Assembly: GCF_014646215.1 (NCBI RefSeq)
Contig: NZ_BMNA01000012.1
Span: 35,696 to 99,695 of the forward strand
Origin: Nakamurella endophytica
GTDB taxonomy: Bacteria > Actinomycetota > Actinomycetes > Mycobacteriales > Nakamurellaceae
Reading direction: 5' to 3'
DNA: 64,000 bases
Shown here: positions 9,320-16,835 of the stretch, piece after piece
Layout: the number at the start of each line of letters is the position of its first letter
Numbering within the stretch: position 1 is the first letter of the stretch
Position numbers and translations under genes: made by a program
Notes under the pieces: model-generated
What the model was told of the DNA's origin: nothing
The model's database searches: none
What the model saw: only the letters and a program-made list of their open reading frames with translations

Positions 9320-9347
9320 TCGATCTCTCTCGGTGACGGTGCCCGGA

Positions 9348-10820
9348 TCAGCTGGCCGGGAACGGCTTCGGGTAGCCCGCGGACTTCATGATGGTGTCGA
9401 CGCCCTGCTTCATGGTGGCCATCACCTGGTCGACCGGCGTCTGCGTGGTGACCAGGTCCGACAGGCCGGTGGAGATCGGCGGGATGATCGCCACACCCTC
9501 GTCGATGAACGGCAGCAGCGCGACGTCCGGGTGCGCCAGGATGTACGACAGCGCGGTGGCGAAGCTCGGCGGCAGCACCGACGACGTCGCCGGATCCTTG
9601 ACCACCGCCAGGCGGGACGGGGTGAGCAGCGCCTTGGCCGCCACCGCGTCCTTCTGCATCTGCGGCGAGGTCAGGTACTGGATCAACTGCCAGGCCGCGC
9701 CCTTGTGCTCGGAGGCCGCGTTCATCCACACGCCGAACGGCTGCACCAGCGAGCAGTGGTCGGGGTTGGCCGGCTGGCACGGCATGGCCGCGAACTTGGC
9801 CACGTCGGCGACCTTGGACTTGTCGGGGTCCAGCACCTGCGGGATCGTCCCGGAGTCGTCCTGCCACATGGCCACCCGACCCTGCTGGAAGTCCTGCAGA
9901 CAGTTGGTGACCAGGTAGGTCGAGATGCCCTTGGGTGCAGCGGTGGTCAGCAGGGTGCGGTAGAAGTTTCCGAACTGGCTGGCCTGCGGCTCCGTGCCGA
10001 TCAGGAAGTTCCACTTCTTGTCGAAGTACGTGCCGGTCACCGGGTTGTTCCACGGCACGAACCAGTTCCACAGCTGGAAACCCGAGTAGAGCGTCTGCGA
10101 CTTGTCGGCCCGCACGCAGAACCCGGCGTGGTCCCCGGTGGTCAGCTTCTGGGCGTCCGCCAGAAGCTCGGCGGGCGTCGTCGGCGGGTTGGCGATCCCG
10201 GCGTCGGCGAACATCTTCGAGTTGTAGTAGAGGACCGCTCCACCGGTGTGCGAGGCGATGCAGTAGGTCTTGCCGCCCTGCTGGCACGCCGACTCGACAT
10301 CCGGTGCGATGTCCTTGAAGTCGTAGTCGGAGGCGGTCTGCTGGGGATCACCGATGTAGGGATCCAGGGGCTCGGCGCCACCGCTGCCGACGAACGCGGT
10401 GATCTTCTCGGATCCGGTGAAGAAGACGTCCAGGCCCTTGTCCTTGGCGCTGAGCTGCAGCGGGATCTTCTGGTCCATCGCCGCGACGGGCAGCTGCACG
10501 AAGTTGACCTTGATGCCGGTCTTCTCCGTGAAGTCGCCCATCCTGGTCTTGTAGAAGTCGAACTCGTCGACGGTGGAGTAGGTCTCGACGGTGATGGTCT
10601 GCCCGGCGAACGCCTTGGGGTCGTAGGAGCCGCCGCCCCCGCTGCCGGAGCCGCCGCCGGAGGAGCCCGACCCGGCGGACGACGAGGAGGAGGACTGGGA
10701 CGACGCGGAGGACGAGGAGCCGCTCCCCGAGTCCGATCCGGACCCGCACGCGGCGGTGAGGAGCCCGGCGACCGCCAGCACGGCGACGACGGGCGGGATG
10801 CGATGTGGCCTGCGGGACAT
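9348..10820 (-). CDS. Sugar-type ABC transporter solute-binding lipoprotein (family 1)
   Basis: Extracellular binding protein of 490 residues, lipid-anchored. The signal peptide runs to the lipobox LLTAACGS, followed by about 35 residues of Ser/Gly linker. The mature domain has the layout of maltose/sorbitol-type binding proteins, with YYNSKMFADAGIANPPTTPAEL and a later QGRVAMW stretch. I chose ATG 10820 because GGAGAC stands close upstream; an in-frame ATG four codons earlier (10832) is possible. It heads the permease operon and lies 232 bases downstream of an enolase-superfamily gene on the same strand, so the substrate is probably the sugar acid or sugar that enzyme works on (inference). 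Confidence 0.92.
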   Translation of the reverse strand: MSRRPHRIPPVVAVLAVAGLLTAACGSGSDSGSGSSSSASSQSSSSSSAGSGSSGGGSGSGGGGSYDPKAFAGQTITVETYSTVDEFDFYKTRMGDFTEKTGIKVNFVQLPVAAMDQKIPLQLSAKDKGLDVFFTGSEKITAFVGSGGAEPLDPYIGDPQQTASDYDFKDIAPDVESACQQGGKTYCIASHTGGAVLYYNSKMFADAGIANPPTTPAELLADAQKLTTGDHAGFCVRADKSQTLYSGFQLWNWFVPWNNPVTGTYFDKKWNFLIGTEPQASQFGNFYRTLLTTAAPKGISTYLVTNCLQDFQQGRVAMWQDDSGTIPQVLDPDKSKVADVAKFAAMPCQPANPDHCSLVQPFGVWMNAASEHKGAAWQLIQYLTSPQMQKDAVAAKALLTPSRLAVVKDPATSSVLPPSFATALSYILAHPDVALLPFIDEGVAIIPPISTGLSDLVTTQTPVDQVMATMKQGVDTIMKSAGYPKPFPAS

Positions 10821-10931
10821 CGGTGTCTCCATCAGCTCGAACCGGGAGGGGTGGGGTGGCGCGGATGCGCTGGGTGTGCGCGGTGCCCGGAAGGATCGTC
10901 AGTGACCGGGACGTCGGCCCGCCGCCGGTGA

Positions 10932-10950
10932 CGGCTGCGCGGCGCAGCCG
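10932..10950 (-). terminator. Short hairpin between enolase-superfamily gene and binding-protein gene
   Basis: Nine-base arms CGGCTGCGC and GCGCAGCCG are separated by a single base, so the real loop must take a few of the inner pairs. It lies about 100 bases downstream of the 11053 stop. It may attenuate rather than end transcription into the transport operon. There is no T-run. Confidence 0.35.
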
Positions 10951-11052
10951 CCGCGCGGGGACGCTGCATGCGGCCGGAGTCGGCGGCCGGGTGAGCGGGA
11001 GCATGGCACAGGGGTGACGAGGGCGGCAACGGCGCGAGGTCACGGTCGTGCA

Positions 11053-12291
11053 TCACCGCAGATCCCCGAGTGCGGTGACGGTCCTGGTGGTGTCCGGGTG
11101 ATCGAGCACGTCCGGACGCAGAGCCGTTCCCAGGCCCGGGGTGTCCGGTGGGGCGATGCGCCCGTCCGCGATTTGGGGGAGTTCGGTGACGACGTCCCGG
11201 TACCAGCCGGTGTAGTACGCCCGCACCGTCTCCTGCAGGACCGCGTTGGGTGCGTGGACCGCCAGGTGGGTGGACGCGGTGAGTACCACCGGTCCGGTGC
11301 AGTCGTGCGGCGCCACCGGCAGGTGGCGCGTCTCGGCCATGGCGCTGATCCGCTGGGCCTCGCTGAGGCCACCGACCCAGCCGAGGTCGAACATGACGAC
11401 GTCCGCGGCCTGCCGGTCGAGCAGCTGCGCGAACGACCAGCGGGTGCCCAGCGTCTCGCCCAGGGCGACCGGGACCCGGCTGGACCGCGCGAAGCGCGCG
11501 ACGGCCTCGAGATCGTCCGCCTTGAGCGGGTCCTCGATCCAGTACAGGCCGAGATCGGCCGTCGCCTCGGCGATCCGCCGGGCCGTCGGCAGGTCCCACA
11601 GGGCGTGCAGCTCCAGCATGACGTCCATCGAGTCCCCGACGGCGTCCCGGATCTCCCGGAGCTTGCCGGTGCCCTCGCGCAGCTGGGCGGGGGAGATGTC
11701 GTGCCCTGCGGTCGCGGCGGCGTACTCGTCGAACGGCCACAGCTTCATACCGGTGATGCCCTGCCCGAGCAGGTCCGACGCCAGGTCGCCCGGACGGCGG
11801 ATGGCCGCCTCGAGGTCCTCGTACGGGCCGGGCCGGTCCGCTGTCGGCAGGCCCCGGTCGCCGGGCGTCGCGCGATCGCTGGCCAGCAGCGCGCCGGCGT
11901 TGCCGCGCCCGTACCCGTATCCGGCGCAGGTGTTGTAGATGCGGATGTCGTCGCGGACCCGGCCACCCAGCACCTCGTACAGCGGGCGACCGTCGGCCTG
12001 GCCACGGATGTCCCACAGGGCGAGGTCCACGGCCGACAGCCCGCGGGTCTCGGCGCCGGTGCCGCCGTACCCGACGAAGGTGTCGTAGAGCCGGCGCCAG
12101 TGGTGCCCGGTGCGCAGCGGGTCGGTGCCCAGCAGGTGCGGGGCGACCGTCTCGTGGATGTGCGCCTCCACCGTCGCCGGGCCGATGCAGGTCTCGCCGA
12201 GACCGATCGGCCCCTCGTCGGTGTGCACCTGCACCCACAGCTGTTGCCGGTGGCGCGGGATGCGGACCGTCTCGACCGCGGTGACCTTCAT
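11053..12291 (-). CDS. Mandelate racemase/muconate lactonizing-type enolase superfamily protein
   Basis: Enzyme of 412 residues that should abstract a proton next to a carboxylate on a magnesium-bound sugar acid or similar acid. The order of conserved elements fits the superfamily: N-terminal capping domain with LSAVDLALWDIRGQ, then GMKLWPFD (candidate base Lys), ELHALWD (metal Asp), WIEDPL (metal Glu), VALGET (metal Glu) and VAPHD (His-Asp region). The ATG at 12291 gives the typical start KVTAVETVRI; no good ribosome site is visible. The true reaction (dehydratase, racemase or cycloisomerase) cannot be told from sequence. Position upstream of a sugar ABC operon suggests sugar-acid catabolism. 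Confidence 0.85.
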   Translation of the reverse strand: MKVTAVETVRIPRHRQQLWVQVHTDEGPIGLGETCIGPATVEAHIHETVAPHLLGTDPLRTGHHWRRLYDTFVGYGGTGAETRGLSAVDLALWDIRGQADGRPLYEVLGGRVRDDIRIYNTCAGYGYGRGNAGALLASDRATPGDRGLPTADRPGPYEDLEAAIRRPGDLASDLLGQGITGMKLWPFDEYAAATAGHDISPAQLREGTGKLREIRDAVGDSMDVMLELHALWDLPTARRIAEATADLGLYWIEDPLKADDLEAVARFARSSRVPVALGETLGTRWSFAQLLDRQAADVVMFDLGWVGGLSEAQRISAMAETRHLPVAPHDCTGPVVLTASTHLAVHAPNAVLQETVRAYYTGWYRDVVTELPQIADGRIAPPDTPGLGTALRPDVLDHPDTTRTVTALGDLR

Positions 12292-12480
12292 ACGGCGCCC
12301 GGAGGTCGGCCGGCTGGCGCGGCGCCGCGGTGGTGCAGGGCTGCCGCCGCCCGGCCCGCGCCGGCGCAGCCCGCGACGCCGACACACCGCACCGGCTCGG
12401 TCTGCATCGCCCTGCGGCCTCTCTGCCTGGGTGGTGCCCCGGGCCTCCGGCCGCACCGACCCGGCGGCGTCCCGCGACGT

Positions 12481-12502
12481 ACTGTTAACAATAGATTATT
12501 AC
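12481..12502. promoter_or_regulatory. AT-rich island with TGTTAACA palindrome, candidate GntR-type operator/promoter
   Basis: In a very GC-rich setting these 22 bases are mostly A/T. They contain the perfect palindrome TGTTAACA (12483-12490), of the TGTnnACA kind bound by many FadR/GntR regulators, next to a minus-strand TAATAATCTAT that could serve as a -10 region. It lies about 190 bases before the enolase-superfamily start and is the best promoter candidate for that gene and perhaps the transport operon. Confidence 0.45.
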
Positions 12503-13241
12503 CAGGTGTGCTGGCCGGGCGCGCGGGGAACGCGCCGGCGTCCCGATCGTCGGCGGTCCGTGCCGGTCGGCCGGCACGGACCCGGCGGGCAGCGCGGCGC
12601 GCCGCTGGGGCCGCAGCAACGCGCCGGAGAGTCCTCACCAACGCGCCGGTGACGCCGCATCAAGAGGTTGCGATGTGACCTCGCGGTGGCGGGGGCGTCG
12701 GGACCGGACGACCGGAGGCGGGGGACCGGTCGGTCGACCTGCACGGGCGCGGCCCGCGTCACCGTGCGGCCGCGCCACGAGGTCCGGCCGGCGCGCCGCG
12801 GGGGTCTGCGACCGGAGGGACCCGGCCGGAAGGGACGGCCTGGGACCGGGCTCGTGGCCGTGGTCGGGCAGTGCTCCGCGGTCGGGTCCCAGCCCGGGTG
12901 TCGCGTGAGGACCATCGGTCGAGGGTCACGGGCCCGCGCGGCCCGGCATCCGGGCGTGGCCCTCGCGACCACGGCCGTCGGGCGACGTCCCGGGCCGGAT
13001 GCGGCCGGACGTCGACGGGGCGACCGCGCACTTCCGCGTGGTCACCGCGGGCGGGCGACCCGCACGGGCCTTGCGGGTGCGGACGTCGGGCCGTGTGCCC
13101 GCCCGGACATTCCTGTCGTCCGGGGTTGGGACAGCAGCGGACGGGCGGCCGGCGTCCGGAGTGGCGATCCAACGGTGCGGTCGCTGCGCGGCGGGCCGGG
13201 TGGGCTCACGCCGAGCGGGCGCGCCGGTGGGGCGGAACTAC
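12503..13241. other. Gene-free stretch upstream of the enolase-superfamily gene
   Basis: About 740 bases without a credible gene. The open frames here are arginine/proline-rich on both strands, have no plausible ribosome sites and match no family I know. I see no repeat or RNA structure that stands out. It may be decayed coding sequence. Confidence 0.5.
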
Positions 13242-13316
13242 TGGTGGGCGATACTGGGATTGAACCAGTGACCTCTTCCGTGTCAGGGAAGCGCTCTCCC
13301 GCTGAGCTAATCGCCC
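13242..13316 (-). tRNA. tRNA-Val (GAC)
   Basis: Full cloverleaf on the minus strand: acceptor GGGCGAT pairs with ATCGCCC, anticodon stem CTTCC/GGAAG with loop CTGACAC (anticodon GAC), T-loop GGTTCAATCC. Discriminator A and an encoded CCA. Last of three tandem tRNAs (Gly, Cys, Val). Nearly identical outside the anticodon arm to the plus-strand tRNA-Val at 14391. Confidence 0.97.
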
Positions 13317-13341
13317 GGGACGGCCGGTGGAACCGACCTCG

Positions 13342-13412
13342 AGGTGGGAACGGGATTCGAACCCGTGTATACGGCTTTGCAGGCCGCTGCCTCGCCTCTC
13401 GGCCATCCCACC
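13342..13412 (-). tRNA. tRNA-Cys (GCA)
   Basis: Minus strand. Acceptor GGTGGGA pairs with TCCCACC, anticodon loop CTGCAAA gives GCA, T-arm CGGGTTCGAATCCCG. Discriminator U as expected for cysteine tRNA. CCA is not encoded, unlike the neighbouring tRNA-Val. Confidence 0.96.
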
Positions 13413-13451
13413 ATGGCAGGGTGCGCCGAAGGGCCGGCGGAGCCTGTGCCG

Positions 13452-13524
13452 AGCGGACGACGGGATTCGAACCCGCGACCCTCACCTTGGCAAGGTGATG
13501 CGCTACCAACTGCGCTACGTCCGC
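13452..13524 (-). tRNA. tRNA-Gly (GCC)
   Basis: Minus strand, first of the tandem cluster. Acceptor GCGGACG pairs with CGTCCGC, anticodon stem TCACC/GGTGA with loop TTGCCAA (anticodon GCC), T-arm CGGGTTCGAATCCCG. Discriminator U. CCA is not encoded. Confidence 0.96.
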
Positions 13525-13583
13525 GTGCTCCGCCCGAAGGCCCGGAACCTGCGTCCCGAACCGTCCTTGCGGTGCGATCGTCG

Positions 13584-13612
13584 ACTCTAGCCGACCGGCT
13601 GATGCGTTCCAA
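13584..13612 (-). promoter_or_regulatory. Promoter of the Gly-Cys-Val tRNA cluster
   Basis: On the minus strand, TTGGAA (13612-13607) and TAGAGT (13589-13584) are separated by 17 bases, a close match to housekeeping -35/-10 elements. The tRNA-Gly 5' end lies 59 bases past the -10, leaving a short leader to be trimmed. Confidence 0.75.
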
Positions 13613-13687
13613 ACTGCCTGGCGCGGTGACCCGCTGACTCCCCGACGGCGGGACCGGCCGGACCGCTGGGCGGGCCGGCGCGAGGGG

Positions 13688-14134
13688 TCAGCTCAGGGCG
13701 GTTCCGGGCAGCGACTCCGCCAGCAGCCGGTCGATCTCGCGGTCGATGTCGAAGTACACGTCCTCGGCGCCCAGCTCGACCGCGTCCAGGGTGTCGCGGA
13801 CGAAGGCGGTCATCGCCGACCGGTCCGCCAGCAGCCGCGCGCGGCCGGCCGGGGAGTCGAGCTCCAGGATCACCACGTCCTCGCACGGGAACAGCTGCAC
13901 GTCGCCGGTGCCGGCCGGGCGGTCGACGCCGTCCACCAGCAGCTGGCGGCCGAAGACCCACTCCACGCCCGCCGCGCCGGGGATCGAGAACACCATCCGG
14001 ACGGCGAAGGGGTCGCGGGTGTGGAACTGCAGGTCCGCGTCGACGGGCACGTCGCCCCCGTCGGTGACCAGCGTCATGACGGTGGTGGCGACGACGGTGC
14101 GGTGACGCTGGGCGGTGACGGGCTGGGGAGTCAT
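13688..14134 (-). CDS. SsgA/SsgB-family sporulation and cell-division regulator
   Basis: Acidic protein of 148 residues, typical length for the SsgA-like family found only in actinobacteria. Family features are the N-terminal beta region with DADLQFHTRDPFAVRMVF, then VEWVFGRQLLVDG, the GDVQLFP stretch and the helical C-terminus (TAFVRDTLDAVELG). In Streptomyces, SsgB recruits FtsZ to future septa; in non-sporulating actinobacteria the role is less clear. The ATG has only a modest ribosome site. It stands alone between the tRNA cluster and a plus-strand tRNA-Val. Confidence 0.88.
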   Translation of the reverse strand: MTPQPVTAQRHRTVVATTVMTLVTDGGDVPVDADLQFHTRDPFAVRMVFSIPGAAGVEWVFGRQLLVDGVDRPAGTGDVQLFPCEDVVILELDSPAGRARLLADRSAMTAFVRDTLDAVELGAEDVYFDIDREIDRLLAESLPGTALS

Positions 14135-14390
14135 CTCGGGTGTTCCTACCGTTCTGTGCCACCCGTCGGCGACCGGGACTGTCGCTGTGCTGACCGGGAG
14201 GCGTGTCGTAGAGGGGACGGCCCGACCGCCGGAGCATCACGCGGAACCCTGGAGTTCACCCGTTCAGCCCAGTTCGACCGGGAATAGTGCGTTGCCGTGC
14301 ACATCTCGGTTCGGGGCGAGGGCGGTCTCGGTGTGGAGTCCGATCGGGTATTGTCTCGTCTCGCCCCACCCGGTCACGGCCGGACGGCCG

Positions 14391-14465
14391 GGGCGATTAG
14401 CTCAGCGGGAGAGCGCTTCGTTCACACCGAAGAGGTCACTGGTTCGATCCCAGTATCGCCCACCA
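14391..14465 (+). tRNA. tRNA-Val (CAC)
   Basis: Plus strand. Acceptor GGGCGAT/ATCGCCC, D-arm identical to the tRNA-Val at 13242-13316, anticodon stem CTTCG/CGAAG with loop TTCACAC (anticodon CAC). Discriminator A and encoded CCA. It reads GUG, one of the preferred valine codons at this GC content. Confidence 0.97.
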
Positions 14466-15104
14466 GAAAGTCCAGGTCAGCGGCCTTCGCCGCGGCCGCG
14501 GCGGGTTCGCCGCCCATGATCACGACCGGATCCGGCGGACGGTCGCTGCCCGCCGCCCGCGTCCCGGGTCTCCAGCGGGGCCGGCCGAGCCGTCCCTAAC
14601 GGCGCAGAGATCAACATCGGTGGTCGGGGGATGACCTGGACGCCGCAGTTGTCCGTCACCATCCGTAGCAATCGAGCCGATTTCGTCGCGCTCCGTGCTG
14701 CTGTGACCTGCATCACACCGATTGGCGTCCACCGAGCGGCAGCGACCTGCCGCCTGGCCCGCCGATAGTTGCGAGGACCGCGCCGGCACCGCCCGGCTCT
14801 GCGGTCCCACCGGATCCCCGCAGGTCATCGCCCGAAGGCCGCCCCTCCGTCCCGCTCCCGGATGCCCACCGCCGGCGTCGGGTCGGCGGCCGGATCGGCC
14901 ACCGGCACCGACCGGGCGTTCCGCACCCGGCCCGGAAATCCGTGTCGCCCCGGACCAATCGACCCCGATACCTCGCCCGAATCCCTGCGCGTCCGCAGTA
15001 CGAGCTCTGGTTGATCGCACAGCCCCGCACAGGTGCCCCCCTCGGTGCGACGAGGGACGGCGGTTCGGTCCGACCGGTCGCAGGTCAACGAGAAGGGATC
15101 ACCG
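14466..15104. other. Gene-free stretch upstream of the ferritin-like pair
   Basis: About 640 bases with lower GC than the surroundings between 14600 and 14720. The open frames do not show the GC-rich third positions of local genes. The notable element is a perfect CRP-type palindrome at 14702-14717, with a possible -10 (GATAGT) about 50 bases on. I see no other gene or RNA. Confidence 0.5.
14702..14717. promoter_or_regulatory. Perfect CRP/FNR-type site (TGTGA-N6-TCACA)
   Basis: TGTGACCTGCATCACA matches the actinobacterial CRP consensus with both half-sites exact. The only downstream genes on the plus strand are the ferritin-like pair starting at 15105, about 390 bases away. A GATAGT at 14764-14769 could be a -10 placing the site near -66. 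Confidence 0.5.
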
Positions 15105-15773
15105 ATGGGTGAGCAACAGATGTTCGACGGGAGGCCTGTGCTGCAGTTCCGCACCGGGTCGGACCGCAGGACGTTCCTGAAGTGGGCGGGTCTGGTCGGT
15201 GTTGGCGCCGGGTTCGTCGCCGGAGGCCTGCTGGGCGCCCCGACGGCGGCCCAGGCCGCCGAGATCAAGCGGGACGTCAAGGCCGCGGCCAAGGCCGGCG
15301 GCGACGTCGACATCCTGAACTACGCACTGACGCTGGAGTACCTGGAGTCCGACTTCTACGCCACGGGCCTGGCCAAGGGCTTCCTGTCCGGCCGGGAGCT
15401 CGAGCTCGTCACGCCGATCGGCGACCACGAGAAGCAGCACGTCGAGGCGGTCACCGCGGCGGTCAAGGCGCTCGGCGGCACGCCGGTCGAGAAGCCGAAG
15501 ATCACCTACCCGGACGGCACCTTCGCCAGCCGGGACAGCTTCCTCAAGACCGCGTCGGCGTTCGAGGAGCTGGGTGTCACCGCCTACCACGGCCAGGTCC
15601 CGCTGGTGCAGAGCACCGACATCCTGGCCGCGGCCGCGTCCATCGCCGGTGTCGAGTCGCGGCACGCAGCGGTCATCGCCTCGCTGATCGGCGGGGAGCC
15701 GTTCCCGAACCCGATCGAGAAGCACGCCGACATGTCCACCGTGCTCGCCGCCGTCAAGCCGCTGATCAGCTGA
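15105..15773 (+). CDS. Tat-exported ferritin-like domain protein
   Basis: Protein of 222 residues. Residues about 20-50 form a twin-arginine signal (DRRTFLKWAGLVGVGAGF) ending in APTAAQAAE, so a folded protein is exported, possibly with bound metal. The mature part is a ferritin-like four-helix domain: LNYALTLEYLESDFY, DHEKQHVEAV and VESRHAAVIASL carry the Glu and His residues that would bind a di-iron site. ATG at 15105 with AAGGGATC upstream. It sits 17 bases before a paralogue of about half identical sequence, so the two probably form one operon and perhaps one complex. Function (oxidase, metal store or stress protection) is not known. Confidence 0.88.
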   Translation: MGEQQMFDGRPVLQFRTGSDRRTFLKWAGLVGVGAGFVAGGLLGAPTAAQAAEIKRDVKAAAKAGGDVDILNYALTLEYLESDFYATGLAKGFLSGRELELVTPIGDHEKQHVEAVTAAVKALGGTPVEKPKITYPDGTFASRDSFLKTASAFEELGVTAYHGQVPLVQSTDILAAAASIAGVESRHAAVIASLIGGEPFPNPIEKHADMSTVLAAVKPLIS

Positions 15774-15790
15774 GCAGGAGAACCCAGACC

Positions 15791-16555
15791 ATGAGCAGAG
15801 AAGCATTCGTCCGCGGCGAGCTGGGACAGGTCAGTCCGTCCCAGGCGCTGTTCGCCCTCAACAACCGCTGGGCGCTGGCCTCGGCCGCCGACTTCTCCAG
15901 CGACGTCGACGTGCTGAACTACGCGCTGACGCTGGAGTACCTGGAGGCGGCGTTCTACCAGCAGGGCAACTCGGCCGGGCTGCTGTCCGGCACCGAGCAG
16001 ACCTACCTGGCGAAGATCCAGTCCGACGAGGAGTACCACGTCACCGCGCTCACCGGGGTGATCAAGCAGCTGGGCGGCACGCCGGTCGCCGCGCCGGGGG
16101 TCAACTTCGGTGACGCCTTCGCCAGCCGCGATTCGTTCCTGACCACCAGCCACACCTTCGAGAACGTGGGCGTGGGCGCGTACCTCGGGGCCGCCGGCTA
16201 CATCAAGGACAAGACCATCCTGCAGGCCGCCGCCGGCATCTTCGGTGTCGAGGCGCGGCACGCCGCGGTCGTCGGCAACCTGCTCGGGCTGCAGGCCGAG
16301 GGCGGCGTGTACATGGGCGCCTTCGAGACCCCGATCGCCAAGGCGACCGTCCTCAAGGACGTCATGCCGTTCCTGTCCAGCCAGATGGGCGGCTCCATGC
16401 CCAGCGGGTCGGTGGACACCGGCGGCGGCAGCGCCGCGGCCCGCGACGAGTCCGGGCTGTTCGGCCTGGGCGGTGCCGCACTCGTGGGAGCGGCCGGGGC
16501 GGCGGCCTATGCGCTGCACCGCCGGCAGCGCGACGAGGCGCCGCAGGAGCAGTAG
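15791..16555 (+). CDS. Ferritin-like domain protein with C-terminal membrane tail
   Basis: Paralogue of the preceding gene, 254 residues. The ferritin-like core is clear (LNYALTLEYLEAAFY, DEEYHVTAL, VEARHAAVVGNL), but there is no N-terminal signal of any kind. Instead a Gly/Ser linker is followed by one hydrophobic segment (about residues 222-243) and a charged end HRRQRDEAPQEQ. ATG with AGGAGAA upstream. Because its partner has a Tat signal, this one may be carried out as a hitchhiker and held by its tail, or it may remain cytoplasmic and tail-anchored. Two strong hairpins follow its stop. Confidence 0.87.
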   Translation: MSREAFVRGELGQVSPSQALFALNNRWALASAADFSSDVDVLNYALTLEYLEAAFYQQGNSAGLLSGTEQTYLAKIQSDEEYHVTALTGVIKQLGGTPVAAPGVNFGDAFASRDSFLTTSHTFENVGVGAYLGAAGYIKDKTILQAAAGIFGVEARHAAVVGNLLGLQAEGGVYMGAFETPIAKATVLKDVMPFLSSQMGGSMPSGSVDTGGGSAAARDESGLFGLGGAALVGAAGAAAYALHRRQRDEAPQEQ

Positions 16556-16577
16556 GTCGTCCCGATCTCTGTGCGGG

Positions 16578-16605
16578 CGGACGGCGCCGGTACCGGCGCC
16601 GTCCG
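16578..16605 (+). terminator. Hairpin after the ferritin-like pair
   Basis: A 28-base perfect palindrome centred on GGTACC at 16588-16595, starting 22 bases after the 16555 stop. It can form a 12-base stem. There is no T-run, which is common in actinobacterial terminators. Confidence 0.65.
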
Positions 16606-16630
16606 TGCGACGGACCGGACCCGAGGGGTG

Positions 16631-16667
16631 ACGACGGGGCGGCGACCACGGGTCGCCGCCCCGTCGT
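16631..16667 (+). terminator. Second strong hairpin, 17-base perfect stem
   Basis: Arms 16631-16647 and 16651-16667 are exact complements with a three-base loop. It is the second of two hairpins in tandem after the ferritin-like operon, separating it from thrS. Confidence 0.7.
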
Positions 16668-16760
16668 CGTCCGCGGTGCCGGGCGGGTGTCCGGGGACCG
16701 GCGATCCGGGCCCCGGCGGTGGGCGGTGGAAAGGCGTCCGGACCGCGGGTGCGGCTTGGC

Positions 16761-16766
16761 TAGCAT
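16761..16766 (+). promoter_or_regulatory. Candidate -10 box of thrS
   Basis: TAGCAT, 69 bases before the thrS start and downstream of the two terminators. No convincing -35 is seen. I find no T-box structure, so control of thrS is probably not tRNA-sensing. Confidence 0.4.
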
Positions 16767-16835
16767 CGCTGCAGTCGCCCGCCGCCCGGCGCGGCGTCCA
16801 CCGTGCCGCCGCACGTCCGGCAGAAGGAGCCAGCC

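Noticed and set aside
12668..13498. Plus-strand frame of 276 codons in the region before the tRNA cluster
   Set aside because: It runs through three tRNA genes, has no family motif and no ribosome site.
13242..14465. tRNA genes as attachment site of an integrated element
   Set aside because: No integrase, no direct repeat of a tRNA end, and the surrounding genes are ordinary.
14477..14716. Minus-strand frame of 79 codons starting MMQVTAARS
   Set aside because: The first half looked protein-like, but codon use is unlike neighbouring genes and the end becomes Arg/Gly repeats that overlap ordinary intergenic sequence.
14520..15020. Minus-strand frame of 166 codons upstream of the ferritin-like pair
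   Set aside because: Third codon positions are not GC-enriched, the product is Gly/Arg/Asp-rich without motifs, and it spans the CRP-like palindrome.
16556..16835. Possible T-box or other riboswitch before thrS
   Set aside because: The hairpins there are simple perfect stems that fit termination of the preceding operon; no specifier loop or T-box sequence is present.
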